From contig CAZNPV010000006.1 of assembly GCA_964575025.1 (NCBI GenBank), forward strand, positions 43,364 through 107,363: a stretch of DNA of 64,000 nt. The letters run 5' to 3'. Below, piece by piece: positions 7,596 to 16,061 of this stretch. The stretch's first letter is position 1. Each line of letters opens with the position of its first letter. This DNA is from JABMQB01 sp964575025. Lineage in GTDB: Bacteria; Bacteroidota; Bacteroidia; Bacteroidales; Prolixibacteraceae. A program made the position numbers and the translations under genes. Below the pieces are notes generated by a model. It ran no database searches and was not told where the DNA came from. It worked only from the letters and a program-made list of their open reading frames with translations.

Positions 7596-9530
7596 ATGAA
7601 AAGAATATTTTTAACCGGTCTTTTGTTCGTGGGAGTATTCTTTGGGTCAGCCCAGATTATTGAGCCGATTAAATGGACCTTTGATACGGAACAGAATGGA
7701 AAAGAAATAAATTTGCTTTTTAAAGCAACCATTGACAAGGGATGGCACCTGTACGATACATCGCTTCCGGAAGGAGGTCCTATTGCAACTCAGATCGTGT
7801 ATGAAGATACCACCCTTTTTGAATTTGTGGGGGAGATCCGGAATTCTCAGGAACCTGAAAAACATTTTGATCCTGCTTTTCAAATGGATGTTACCTATTT
7901 CACCCTGGAGGTTGTTTTTACACAGACCATAAAACTTACATCGGAAGAACCGGTTAAAATACGGGGGTATGTACTTTTCATGGGGTGTAATGATGAAACC
8001 TGTCTGCCTCCCAATGAAGCGGATTTCTCTTTTGAATTTAATTCCTCTTACGGTTCATCTTCCGGAGAAAGCACGGGAGGCACGATCGCTTCCGGCACAC
8101 CGGGTTCGGCGACAGGCCAGGGGATCTGGGTTTTCCTGCTGATCTCCCTGCTTGCCGGTTTTGCATCCCTTCTTACACCCTGTGTATTTCCTATGATTCC
8201 CATGACGGTCTCGTTTTTTATGCGTGACCATGGGAACAAAAAAAAAGCGATCGGATCGGCTCTCTTTTTCGGACTCTCAATAATTGCCATCTTTACCCTT
8301 TTGGGAGCTTTGTTTTCGTTGGGCGTATTCGGCCCTAATGCAGGAAGTATATTGAGTACCCACTGGATACCGAATCTGATCTTTTTTATCTTATTTATCG
8401 TTTTTGCTCTTTCATTTTTTGGTGCCTTTGAGTTGGTACTTCCTGGCAGTCTGGTGAATAAAGCCGATTCCAAAGCGGATAAGGGAGGTTTGGCAGGAGC
8501 GTTTTTTATGGCTCTTACAACGGTTATTGTTTCCTTCTCCTGCACGGGACCTTTTATCGGGGCTTTAATTATTGAAGCTGTTCAGGATGGGGGCCTGCGA
8601 CCTTTGCTGGGTATGTTTTTCTATGGATTGGCTTTTGCTGCACCGTTTACCTTATTGGCTATATTCCCCTCTGCATTGAAAAAACTACCCAAATCAGGAG
8701 GTTGGTTAAATGCCGTAAAAGTAGTTTTTGCATTTATTCTGCTGGCTTTTGGATTAAAATTCCTAAGCAATATTGATCAGGTGTATGGACTTGGAATTTT
8801 AAACCGTGAGCTATATCTGGCTATATGGATTGTGCTGTTTTTTATGTTAGGGTTATATCTATTGGGGAAAATCAGATTTTTGCATGACACCGAATTGCCG
8901 TATTTGGGTATTGGCAGGTTTTTATTGTCTGTAGTTGCATTTGTTTTCACCGTTTATCTGTTTACCGGTTTGTTGGGGGCTCCGTTGACAGCTGTTTCTG
9001 CATTGCTTCCTCCGGCAGGCAATCCCACCTATTCTTTGGATGCAATGCCCGCGAATCCCCGGCTTTCTTCCGGGGAGTTATGTGGGCCGGCACGGTATGC
9101 TAACAAACTTCACATGCCCCACAATCTTCCCGGGTATTTTGATTTTAATCAGGGGATAACCTGTGCCAAAGAACAGAATAAGCCGGCTTTTGTTGTATTT
9201 AAAGGACATGCCTGTGCGAACTGCAAAAAAATGGAAAATACTGTTTGGGCTGACCCGGTAAACAATAAACTCCTGGCGGATCATTTTGTGCTTATCGCTC
9301 TGTATACCGATGACCGTACTAAATTATCCGAAGAGGAGTGGATTACCTCAACAGTGGATGGAAAAGTGAAGAAGACGCTGGGAAAACTAAATCTGGATTT
9401 GCTCATAAAAAAATACAACACCAACAGCATTCCCTTTCATGTAATCATCTTGCCTGACGGTACAGAGTATTCATTGGGAGTAACTTTTGATAATGAGGAA
9501 TTCCGGGATTTTATAAACCTGGGACTTTGA
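7596..9530 (+). CDS. dsbD: Thiol:disulfide interchange protein DsbD-like, cytochrome c biogenesis type
   Basis: A 644-residue inner-membrane protein that carries electrons from cytosolic thioredoxin to the periplasm. Residues 1-20 are a signal peptide. The N-terminal periplasmic domain has the cysteine pair in MGCNDETCLPPNEAD. The central CcdA-like domain has about eight membrane segments, with the cysteines in LLTPCVFPMIP and SFSCTGPFIGAL. The C-terminal thioredoxin-like domain carries CANC (GHACANCKKMENTVW). All three redox pairs are present, so it is a complete DsbD. It stands alone on the + strand with 256 bases in front; the next gene, 44 bases downstream, is a nicotinamidase-like hydrolase. 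Confidence 0.93.
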   Translation: MKRIFLTGLLFVGVFFGSAQIIEPIKWTFDTEQNGKEINLLFKATIDKGWHLYDTSLPEGGPIATQIVYEDTTLFEFVGEIRNSQEPEKHFDPAFQMDVTYFTLEVVFTQTIKLTSEEPVKIRGYVLFMGCNDETCLPPNEADFSFEFNSSYGSSSGESTGGTIASGTPGSATGQGIWVFLLISLLAGFASLLTPCVFPMIPMTVSFFMRDHGNKKKAIGSALFFGLSIIAIFTLLGALFSLGVFGPNAGSILSTHWIPNLIFFILFIVFALSFFGAFELVLPGSLVNKADSKADKGGLAGAFFMALTTVIVSFSCTGPFIGALIIEAVQDGGLRPLLGMFFYGLAFAAPFTLLAIFPSALKKLPKSGGWLNAVKVVFAFILLAFGLKFLSNIDQVYGLGILNRELYLAIWIVLFFMLGLYLLGKIRFLHDTELPYLGIGRFLLSVVAFVFTVYLFTGLLGAPLTAVSALLPPAGNPTYSLDAMPANPRLSSGELCGPARYANKLHMPHNLPGYFDFNQGITCAKEQNKPAFVVFKGHACANCKKMENTVWADPVNNKLLADHFVLIALYTDDRTKLSEEEWITSTVDGKVKKTLGKLNLDLLIKKYNTNSIPFHVIILPDGTEYSLGVTFDNEEFRDFINLGL

Positions 9531-9574
9531 ATTCCGGGGAATTATTTATAATTTAATCGTTAAAACTGGTTGCT

Positions 9575-10213
9575 ATGAACATCAAAAATGTTTTATTCTG
9601 GAATGTGGATACCCAGAACGATTTCATGAATCCAGACGGGAAGTTGTATGCACCCGGGGCAGAAGAGATCAAGGATAATTTAAAAATTATAACCCGCCTT
9701 GCCAGAAAAAAAAGAATCCGGGTAATCAACACCGCAGATTATCACTATATAAATTCACCGGAACTGGATAAAAACCCTGATTTTAAGAATACCTTCCCTG
9801 AACATTGCATGGCGGGCTCTGAAGGAGCTGAGTATATTAAAGAAACAAAACCGGTCAATCCGATCATTTTTGACTGGGATAAGGAGTACCTGATTTCCAA
9901 TGGGATGCTCGATATAACAGGGCATAAGGATTTTGTAATCCGCAAAGATGCCTTTGATGCTTTTTCAGGAAATCCCTATACCGAAGCCATTCTGAAAATT
10001 CTGGATCCTGAAATGGTTTTTGTTTATGGGGTTTATACCAATGTATGCGTCGATTATGCAGTAGAGGGATTGGCAAAAAGAGTAAAAGATGTAACGGTTA
10101 TACGAGATGCGATCAAAGAATTGCCAGGCATTGAACCCCCATTTGATAAATGGGAAAAACTGAATGTAAAAATGATCAACACAGCGGACCTTGTGGAAAT
10201 GTTTACCTGCTAA
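9575..10213 (+). CDS. Isochorismatase-fold cysteine hydrolase, nicotinamidase-like
   Basis: A 212-residue protein of the isochorismatase superfamily. The catalytic triad is visible as Asp12 (WNVDTQNDF), Lys124 (VIRKDAF) and Cys158 (YTNVCVDYAVEGL). Asp55 and His57 (ADYHY) sit where nicotinamidases bind their metal. The segment FPEHCMAGSEGAE resembles the nicotinamidase pattern, so nicotinamide deamidation for NAD salvage is the most likely reaction, although other amidases share this fold. It converges on the TrmH-like gene with only 3 bases between the stop codons. Confidence 0.8.
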   Translation: MNIKNVLFWNVDTQNDFMNPDGKLYAPGAEEIKDNLKIITRLARKKRIRVINTADYHYINSPELDKNPDFKNTFPEHCMAGSEGAEYIKETKPVNPIIFDWDKEYLISNGMLDITGHKDFVIRKDAFDAFSGNPYTEAILKILDPEMVFVYGVYTNVCVDYAVEGLAKRVKDVTVIRDAIKELPGIEPPFDKWEKLNVKMINTADLVEMFTC

Positions 10214-10216
10214 GGG

Positions 10217-10897
10217 TTATTCTATGGGGTGTCTTTTCTTGTATTCAGCAATCAGTAATTCGCTTTTTTTGATCGATTGCTGAAGCCATTCAAGCTTCAG
10301 GGATTCTTTTTCCTCCGGAGTTAATTCCCAGTTAATCTTTTTTGATTTGCGTAATTTTTCTGTAAGGCTATGCAGAATGATGGCAGCAGAAACAGAGATA
10401 TTCAGACTTTCGGTAAATCCAACCATTGGAATATTCAGGAATTCATCTGCTTCTTCCAGGATATTCTCTGAGATTCCCGGCATCTCAGAACCAAAAACCA
10501 AGGCTGTTTTTCCTGTTGAGAGGTCGAAGTTTTCAAGAAGGGTATCATGGGTATGGGGGGAAGTAGCAACGATCCTGTATCCTTCTGCCTTCAGAGCACG
10601 GAGGGCTTCCTTGCTGTTGTTGTTTTTCCGGTTGTGTTTTTTTAAGGTAAGCCACCTGGCTGAACCGAGTTCCACATGAGGATTCAGGATAAACTGATTC
10701 CTGTTTTCAATAATGTGCACATCCTGGATTCCGAAGCAATCACAGGAACGCAGCACTGCACTGGCATTCTGGGGCTGGTAAATATCTTCCAGCACAACGG
10801 TTATATAGCGGGTTCTGAATGTAAGAACTTTATCAAAAAGAACCAGCCTTTCCCGGGTTACATAACCCGATAAATACTCCGTTATCTTCTTTTCCAT
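10217..10897 (-). CDS. SpoU/TrmH-family tRNA/rRNA 2'-O-methyltransferase
   Basis: A 226-residue SAM-dependent SPOUT methyltransferase. The three family motifs are present: VLEDIYQPQNASAVLRSCD (motif 1, with the Asn-Arg region), LVFGSEMPGIS (motif 2) and IPMVGFTESLNISVSAAIIL (motif 3, part of the trefoil-knot cofactor site). The target is probably the ribose of G18 in tRNA, as in TrmH, but rRNA targets cannot be excluded. The frame stays open upstream to 10978. The ATG at 10897 (MEKKITEYLSGYVTRERL) was chosen because the upstream extension runs through the HU terminator hairpin and does not look like family sequence. Confidence 0.88.
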   Translation of the reverse strand: MEKKITEYLSGYVTRERLVLFDKVLTFRTRYITVVLEDIYQPQNASAVLRSCDCFGIQDVHIIENRNQFILNPHVELGSARWLTLKKHNRKNNNSKEALRALKAEGYRIVATSPHTHDTLLENFDLSTGKTALVFGSEMPGISENILEEADEFLNIPMVGFTESLNISVSAAIILHSLTEKLRKSKKINWELTPEEKESLKLEWLQQSIKKSELLIAEYKKRHPIE

Positions 10898-10924
10898 GGA
10901 ATGGTTTATGAGGAAAAAACCACA

Positions 10925-10953
10925 AAAAAGGGAAGCGTTGCAAGCCTCCCTTT
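10925..10953 (-). terminator. Hairpin terminator of the second HU gene
   Basis: Read on the minus strand, a GC-rich stem (AAGGGAGGC with GCTTCCCTT, one mismatch, 7-base loop) is followed by TTTTTTG. It begins 26 bases after the HU stop codon and lies just before the TrmH-like start codon. Confidence 0.7.
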
Positions 10954-10978
10954 CCTGAAATTCGTTTGCGTAAATCAA

Positions 10979-11251
10979 TTATGAAACAACGTTTCCGAGT
11001 TCGGCTCCAGGTTTAAATTTAACTACCTTTTTAGCAGCAATTTGAATTTCTTTACCTGTTTGTGGATTTCTGCCTGTTCTGGCACTTCTTTCAGATACTG
11101 AAAATGAACCAAATCCAATGAGAGCTACACGGTCACCGCCCTTAAGAGCGTCAGTTGTTGCACCAACAAAAGCATCCAGTGCTTTTTTTGCATCGGCTTT
11201 TGTTAATCCGGCTTTGTCAGCCATTGCATCAATTAATTGTGCTTTATTCAT
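10979..11251 (-). CDS. hup: HU-family DNA-binding protein
   Basis: A 90-residue canonical HU. It has MNKAQLIDAMADKAGLTKAD at the start, the core VALIGFGSFSVSERSARTGR, and the DNA-intercalating arm GRNPQTGKEI followed by KKVVKFKPG. It forms dimers that bend and wrap DNA. The gene is monocistronic, with its own terminator at 10925-10953. The region upstream (11252-11340) is strongly AT-rich, as expected for a highly expressed promoter. It is the more conventional of the two HU paralogues in the window. Confidence 0.96.
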   Translation of the reverse strand: MNKAQLIDAMADKAGLTKADAKKALDAFVGATTDALKGGDRVALIGFGSFSVSERSARTGRNPQTGKEIQIAAKKVVKFKPGAELGNVVS

Positions 11252-11478
11252 ACGATAAAAATTTAAAAAATTAATTAAGTTGTTGAAAATAAGTACGTAA
11301 GTTCGTCAAGTTGTTTATTTTATTTTATTTTTTTACAAATTAATGAGTTTTGAAACATCAATAAAATCAATAGTTGCAGCTATTTTTATGCGTACACTAA
11401 ATTCTGAAATTCCTTTTAAATATGCAACCTTGAAGCCCTTTTTTTTTCAGTAACCTCAATATTTTTTATTAAACGTTT

Positions 11479-11507
11479 TTTGTGTTTTGAAAAATATCCT
11501 ACTTTTG
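11479..11507 (+). promoter_or_regulatory. Promoter of tRNA-Ser: TTTG - 17 bp - TACTTTTG
   Basis: TTTG at 11479-11482 and TACTTTTG at 11500-11507, separated by 17 bases, match the Bacteroidota -33/-7 consensus (TTTG and TAnnTTTG). The -7 element ends 8 bases before the mature tRNA, so transcription should start at or just before the tRNA 5' end. Confidence 0.75.
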
Positions 11508-11515
11508 TCGCGCCC

Positions 11516-11600
11516 GGAGAGATGGCAGAGTGGTCGAATGCGGCGGTCTTGAAAACCGTTGTACCGTGAGGTACCGGGGGTTCGAATCCCTCTCTCTCCG
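11516..11600 (+). tRNA. tRNA-Ser (anticodon TGA)
   Basis: An 85-base class II tRNA. The acceptor arms GGAGAGA and TCTCTCC pair fully. The anticodon stem GCGGT/ACCGT encloses the loop CTTGAAA, giving anticodon TGA. A long variable arm (GTACC-GTGA-GGTAC) identifies it as serine. The T loop is TTCGAAT, the discriminator base is G, and CCA is not encoded. Confidence 0.96.
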
Positions 11601-11723
11601 CAACAAAATTACCGGGATGTCCCTGTGGAGATTGTTTCATCCTGGTTGTTAATAAGTTTTTTCCCGGCGATCATTCTAACGGGGGGTAGTGAAAAAAATA
11701 TTCAGTATCTGGCCCTGAATTCG

Positions 11724-11731
11724 TATATTTG
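11724..11731 (+). promoter_or_regulatory. Candidate -7 element (TATATTTG) for tRNA-Trp
   Basis: TATATTTG matches TAnnTTTG and ends 14 bases before the mature tRNA-Trp. A good TTTG -33 box is not visible at the usual distance, so this is weaker than the tRNA-Ser promoter. It suggests the two tRNAs are transcribed separately. Confidence 0.45.
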
Positions 11732-11745
11732 TGATCGTTTAAAAT

Positions 11746-11818
11746 ACGGGTGTAGCTCAGTTGGTAGAGCACTGGTCTCCAAAACCAGGTGTCGGGCGTT
11801 CGAGTCGCTCCTCCCGTG
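11746..11818 (+). tRNA. tRNA-Trp (anticodon CCA)
   Basis: A 73-base tRNA with D-arm GCTCAGTTGGTAGAGC, anticodon stem CTGGT/ACCAG around CTCCAAA (anticodon CCA), T arm GGGCG-TTCGAGT-CGCTC and discriminator G. The acceptor ACGGGTG/CTCCCGT has a single T-T mismatch at the sixth pair. CCA is not encoded. Confidence 0.95.
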
Positions 11819-11824
11819 CTTGCA

Positions 11825-11851
11825 AAGTTGCCTGAGGGCAGCTTTTTTTTT
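11825..11851 (+). terminator. Intrinsic terminator after tRNA-Trp
   Basis: The stem AAGTTGCC/GGCAGCTT (one G-U pair) with a TGAG loop is followed by a run of T. It lies 7 bases after the tRNA and before the convergent ABC transporter gene. Confidence 0.75.
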
Positions 11852-11876
11852 GTTCCGGAATCATCTTAAGGCCCCT

Positions 11877-13697
11877 TTATATCATCTGCATCTCATACAG
11901 TTTTTTGTAGCGTCCTTTTGATTGCAGAAGTTTTTCATGCGTTCCTTGTTCCACCATTTGACCTTTGTGGAGAACACAAATCATGTCTGCATTCCGGATG
12001 GTTGAAAGACGGTGTGCAATTACAAGTGAAGTCCTGTTTTCCATAAGATGGCTTAAGGCATCCTGAACCAGTTTTTCCGATTCGGTATCCAGTGCCGATG
12101 TGGCTTCATCCAGAATCAATATCGGGGGATTGCTTAAAATGGCCCGGGCTATGGATATGCGTTGTTTCTGCCCGCCTGAAAGTTTATCTCCCCGGTCACC
12201 AATGATTGTTTCATACCCGTTTTCGGATTCCATGATAAAGTCATGGGCATTGGCAATTTTTGCAGCATTCACCACTTCTTCAGCACTGGTCTTATCTACC
12301 CCGAAAGCGATGTTGTTGTATATGGTGTCGTTAAAAAGAATGGGATCCTGGTTTACATTGCCGATGAACTTTCGCAGGCTTTTTAATTTCATATCGCGTA
12401 TGTCGGTTCCGTCGATCAGGATCTGCCCTTCAGTGACGTCCCAGAATCGTGGCAACAGGTCAACCATGGTTGATTTACCGCTTCCCGACTGCCCGACCAA
12501 TGCTATGGTTTTTCCCTTTTTGATCTCCAGCGATATATTTTTCAGTACTTTAATGGAATCATAGGAAAAGGATACATTCCGGTATTCTATCTTGTCTTTA
12601 AAAGGTCCGGGAGTGATGGCATCCGGTTTTTCGACAATGTTTGAACGGGCATCCAGGATCCGGTCAATCCGGTGCATCGATGCCATTCCTTTCTCTACAC
12701 TATACAGAGCCTGTGAAAAAGCTTTGGCGGGATTGATAATGCTGTAAAAGAAAACCAGATACCCGATAAATTCAGCTGCCGACAATGAACCTTCATTATG
12801 CAGGATCAATTTTCCTCCGTACCAGAGAACGATAACCATTGTGATGGTGCCCAGAAATTCGCTCATGGGATGGGCCAGATGACGCCGCCACATGAGCTGG
12901 TTCATGATTAACAGGTAGTTGTGGTTTTCTTTTTCGAAACGTCGGGAGGATTTCTTTTCCCCGTTGAAGGCTTTGATGACCCGTAACCCGGACAGGTCTT
13001 CTTCAATGATTGACAGAATTTCTCCCAGTTTGTTTTGTCCGCGGCCTGACTGCTTTTTAAGGCTGCGGCCTATCCTGCCAATAATAAAACCTGCCAGCGG
13101 CATCAGAACAAGAACAAAAAGGGTCAGCGACCAACTCATATAAACCATGACCGTTAATGAGATGATGATAATGACCGGATTCTTAAACATCATCTCCAGG
13201 GAGTTCATGATCGAATTTTCCACCTCCTGAACATCCCCTGTCATCCGGGCTATGATGTCACCCTTTTTTTCATCTGAAAAATACCCCAGGGGTAAACTCA
13301 GTATTTTCGTATATATTAAGGAACGAATATCCCGTACAACTCCGTTTCTGAGGGCGATCATTTTAAAACTGGCCAGGTAGGCAAAACCTACTTTCAGCAA
13401 TACAGCAAGGATGATAAAAATTCCAATATAGACCAGTGCTGTCTGTTGTCCTGATTTTTCAATGACCTGGCTTATATAGTAATTCACATTGGATGTGATG
13501 GATTCCAGTGAAAAGGCTAAATCGGTTTTTGTGTAAATCATCTCCCTTGCACCAAACAGGATTTCAAGAGCCGGAATCATAAGTCCAAACGAGAAAGCCC
13601 CGAAAATGGCACTCAGAAGGTTGAAAAGAAAATTCAGAACAACTTTCCCTTTATAGGGAGGAATAAAACGTTTTATAAGCAATAAAAACTCTTTCAT
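11877..13697 (-). CDS. ABC exporter, fused permease-ATPase (MsbA/MDR type)
   Basis: A 606-residue half-transporter. Residues 1-340 form the six-helix exporter membrane domain. The nucleotide-binding domain follows, with Walker A at 402-410 (GQSGSGKST), the signature LSGGQKQR, Walker B ILILDEATSALD and the switch His in IAHRLSTI. As a homodimer it would flip a lipid or drug. MsbA-like lipid A export is typical for this type in Bacteroidota, but sequence alone does not fix the substrate. There is no N-terminal C39 peptidase domain, so it is not a dedicated double-glycine peptide exporter. It lies 22 bases downstream of purB on the same strand. Confidence 0.92.
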   Translation of the reverse strand: MKEFLLLIKRFIPPYKGKVVLNFLFNLLSAIFGAFSFGLMIPALEILFGAREMIYTKTDLAFSLESITSNVNYYISQVIEKSGQQTALVYIGIFIILAVLLKVGFAYLASFKMIALRNGVVRDIRSLIYTKILSLPLGYFSDEKKGDIIARMTGDVQEVENSIMNSLEMMFKNPVIIIISLTVMVYMSWSLTLFVLVLMPLAGFIIGRIGRSLKKQSGRGQNKLGEILSIIEEDLSGLRVIKAFNGEKKSSRRFEKENHNYLLIMNQLMWRRHLAHPMSEFLGTITMVIVLWYGGKLILHNEGSLSAAEFIGYLVFFYSIINPAKAFSQALYSVEKGMASMHRIDRILDARSNIVEKPDAITPGPFKDKIEYRNVSFSYDSIKVLKNISLEIKKGKTIALVGQSGSGKSTMVDLLPRFWDVTEGQILIDGTDIRDMKLKSLRKFIGNVNQDPILFNDTIYNNIAFGVDKTSAEEVVNAAKIANAHDFIMESENGYETIIGDRGDKLSGGQKQRISIARAILSNPPILILDEATSALDTESEKLVQDALSHLMENRTSLVIAHRLSTIRNADMICVLHKGQMVEQGTHEKLLQSKGRYKKLYEMQMI

Positions 13698-13719
13698 AGC
13701 AGGTGCCTTGTAAAAGGTA

Positions 13720-15066
13720 CTAAAAAATACCTGTATAGTTGTGGGGTGTAATTTTTTTTAGTTCGTTTTTTACATCCCCGGAAACAGGAAGGTTGTCCAC
13801 AAAATTTCTTATGGTCTGCCGGTCAACGGCTTTTCTTGTACGGGTCAGCTCTTTCAGGGCTTCATAGGGATTGGGGTATTTCTCCCGCCGAAGTATGGTC
13901 TGGATTGCTTCCCCCACTACTGCCCAGTTGTTTTCCAGGTCCTGATGAATAGCCGGGGCATTAATGCGTAATTTGTTCAATCCCTGGAGGGCTGATTTGA
14001 ACGCCAGCAAGGTATGGGCAAAAGGAACACCGATAAAGCGGGTTACAGTGGAATCAGTAAGATCGCGCTGCATCCTTGAGACCGGCAATACAGATGAGAG
14101 GTGTTCAAAAGAGGCATTGGCAATACCAAGATTTCCTTCCGAGTTTTCAAAATCAATGGGATTTACTTTATGGGGCATTGTCGATGATCCTACTTCTCCC
14201 TTTTTAATTTTTTGCGTAAAATAATTCAGTGAGATGTAAGTCCAGATATCCCGGTTCATATCCATAAGGATGGTATTGATCCTTTTCAGGGTATCAAAGA
14301 TAGCCCCGTAATCATCGTAATGGGCTATCTGGGTGGTGTATTGGGAACGTTCAATTCCCAGTGTTTCCTTCAGGAACCGGTTGGCAAAACCTGCCCAGTC
14401 AACCTGAGGATAGGCAGCAACATGGGCATTAAAATTGCCGGTAGCTCCTCCAAATTTGCCGAAACACGGCAGGGCTTTCAGCTGGGTCAGTTGAACGGTA
14501 ATGCGTTCATGGAAAACCATCAGTTCTTTGCCGACTTTGGTTGGTGAGGCAGGCTGTCCATGCGTTCTGGCTAACATCGGTATAGCCATCCATTCCCTGG
14601 CCAGTTCCCTGATTTTTTTCATCAGTTCCTTCAACGCAGGATAATAGGAACGATCAAGTGCTTCGTGAATAGACAACGGAAGAGCTGTGTTGTTGATATC
14701 CTGTGAGGTCAGTCCAAAATGAATAAATTCCCTGTATTCTCCCAGTCCCAGGGTATCAAATTTTTCCTTAAGAAAATATTCCACTGCCTTTACATCGTGG
14801 TTCGTACTTTCCTCGATCTCTTTGACTCTCTCTGCATCTCTGAGACTGAAATTTTTATGTATAGCCCTGAGTTTTTCTATATCAGAAGTGCCAAACCCCT
14901 TGAGTTGTGGAAGTGGTATTTTGCTAAGCGCAATAAAATATTCAATTTCCACAAAAGCCCGGTATCTGATCAGTGCATATTCACTGAAATAATCTGCCAG
15001 TTCTTTTACTTTGTTCCGGTACCTGCCATCGACAGGTGAAATGGCTGTTAGCATTTCCTGTTTCAT
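13720..15066 (-). CDS. purB: Adenylosuccinate lyase
   Basis: A 448-residue enzyme of the fumarase/aspartase superfamily. It catalyses two fumarate-releasing steps of purine synthesis: SAICAR to AICAR and adenylosuccinate to AMP. The superfamily signature GSSTMPHKVNPIDFENSEGN carries the mobile loop with the catalytic Ser. Further up are LTSQDINNTALP and ARTHGQPASPTKVGKE (catalytic His). The sequence TAISPVDGRYRNKVKELADYF at the start is typical of the E. coli-like PurB subgroup. It is followed closely by the ABC exporter. The 224 bases to mqnA hold the divergent promoters. Confidence 0.96.
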   Translation of the reverse strand: MKQEMLTAISPVDGRYRNKVKELADYFSEYALIRYRAFVEIEYFIALSKIPLPQLKGFGTSDIEKLRAIHKNFSLRDAERVKEIEESTNHDVKAVEYFLKEKFDTLGLGEYREFIHFGLTSQDINNTALPLSIHEALDRSYYPALKELMKKIRELAREWMAIPMLARTHGQPASPTKVGKELMVFHERITVQLTQLKALPCFGKFGGATGNFNAHVAAYPQVDWAGFANRFLKETLGIERSQYTTQIAHYDDYGAIFDTLKRINTILMDMNRDIWTYISLNYFTQKIKKGEVGSSTMPHKVNPIDFENSEGNLGIANASFEHLSSVLPVSRMQRDLTDSTVTRFIGVPFAHTLLAFKSALQGLNKLRINAPAIHQDLENNWAVVGEAIQTILRREKYPNPYEALKELTRTRKAVDRQTIRNFVDNLPVSGDVKNELKKITPHNYTGIF

Positions 15067-15223
15067 CCGTTAAATGTTTTCGTTTTTAGAAAATCAGCTG
15101 CTAAATTATCTGGTTCGATACATTATCATATAGAACCCGTCATAGTTCGTACGCACAAATTTAGCAAAATAAGATGTATAACATTTTTAAGGAGATGATA
15201 TTATTCCATATTCAGATGGGAAT

Positions 15224-15231
15224 TAAATTTG
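15224..15231 (+). promoter_or_regulatory. Candidate -7 element (TAAATTTG) for mqnA
   Basis: TAAATTTG fits TAnnTTTG and lies 59 bases before the mqnA start. No clear -33 TTTG is seen at the usual spacing, so this is tentative. Confidence 0.35.
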
Positions 15232-15290
15232 TAATTTTACAGATTAATGAGTATCACCTGTAAAATTATAGCAAGAAAGATACATTGTGG

Positions 15291-16052
15291 ATGGAAAAGA
15301 TAAATGTTTCGAGTGTATCCTACCTGAACAGCAAGCCTTTTGTGTATGGTTTATCAAAACCCGGGTTGAAGCATAAAATCGAACTACGTATGGATGTGCC
15401 CTCAGAAGTGGCATCCAGGCTTGAATCAGGGGAGGCAGACATCGGATTGGTTCCGGTAGCGGCCTTGCTTGACAATGAAAAACTGGAAATTATTGCCGAT
15501 GAATGCATCGGAACAGTCGGTAAGGTGCGGACGGTCGTTTTAGCCAGCGAAGTTGCGCTGGATGATATTGAAACAATATTGATGGATTACCAGTCACGTA
15601 CCTCTGTACTACTGGCCAGAGTTCTGGCTAAGTTTTACTGGAAAAGAACCTTCCGCTGGGAAGATACCCGTTCCGGCTTTGAAAAGGATCAGATAAAGGG
15701 GAGGACAGCCGGTGTTGTAATAGGTGACAGAGTCTTTAATATAGAAGGGAAGTACGCATATATCTATGACCTGAGTACCGAATGGTTGAAATTTACCGGC
15801 CTGCCCTTTGTTTTTGCCGTATGGGCTGCAAACAAACCCTTGAAGGAATCGTTTATTAAAGAATTTACCCTGGCATTGGGCTCTGAAATGAACAATATGG
15901 AAAGGATTGCCTCCCTTGAAAAAGAGTATTATCCGGATGTTGATATTTTTGTGTATCTTACGGATAATATTCATTTTAAAATGGATGAAGGGATGCGGAA
16001 AGGGATGACGTTGTTTTTAGATATGGCAAAGAAACTGAACACAAATGAATAA
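15291..16052 (+). CDS. mqnA: Chorismate dehydratase MqnA (futalosine menaquinone pathway)
   Basis: A 253-residue periplasmic-binding-fold enzyme that converts chorismate to 3-enolpyruvyl-benzoate, the first step of the futalosine route to menaquinone. The N-terminal motif SYLNSKPFVYGL is characteristic, with VPSEVASRLESGEADIGLVPVAAL and the middle segment ...MDYQSRTSVLLARVL. The ATG at 15291 is preferred over the in-frame TTG at 15285. Menaquinone would be the electron acceptor for the NQR complex encoded at 24.4-30.2 kb. Downstream, nfeD follows after 9 bases and probably shares the transcript. No other mqn genes are in the window. Confidence 0.9.
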   Translation: MEKINVSSVSYLNSKPFVYGLSKPGLKHKIELRMDVPSEVASRLESGEADIGLVPVAALLDNEKLEIIADECIGTVGKVRTVVLASEVALDDIETILMDYQSRTSVLLARVLAKFYWKRTFRWEDTRSGFEKDQIKGRTAGVVIGDRVFNIEGKYAYIYDLSTEWLKFTGLPFVFAVWAANKPLKESFIKEFTLALGSEMNNMERIASLEKEYYPDVDIFVYLTDNIHFKMDEGMRKGMTLFLDMAKKLNTNE

Positions 16053-16061
16053 ATTTTACAT

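Noticed and set aside
10898..10978. N-terminal extension of the TrmH-like protein
   Set aside because: The open frame continues, but it crosses the HU terminator hairpin and does not resemble family sequence.
11559..11921. 120-codon open frame on the + strand across the tRNA genes
   Set aside because: It runs through both tRNA genes and a terminator and has no family features, so it is a chance frame.
11877..13697. Dedicated exporter for the double-glycine peptides at 32.4-32.8 kb
   Set aside because: The protein has no N-terminal C39 peptidase domain and lies 20 kb away beside purB.
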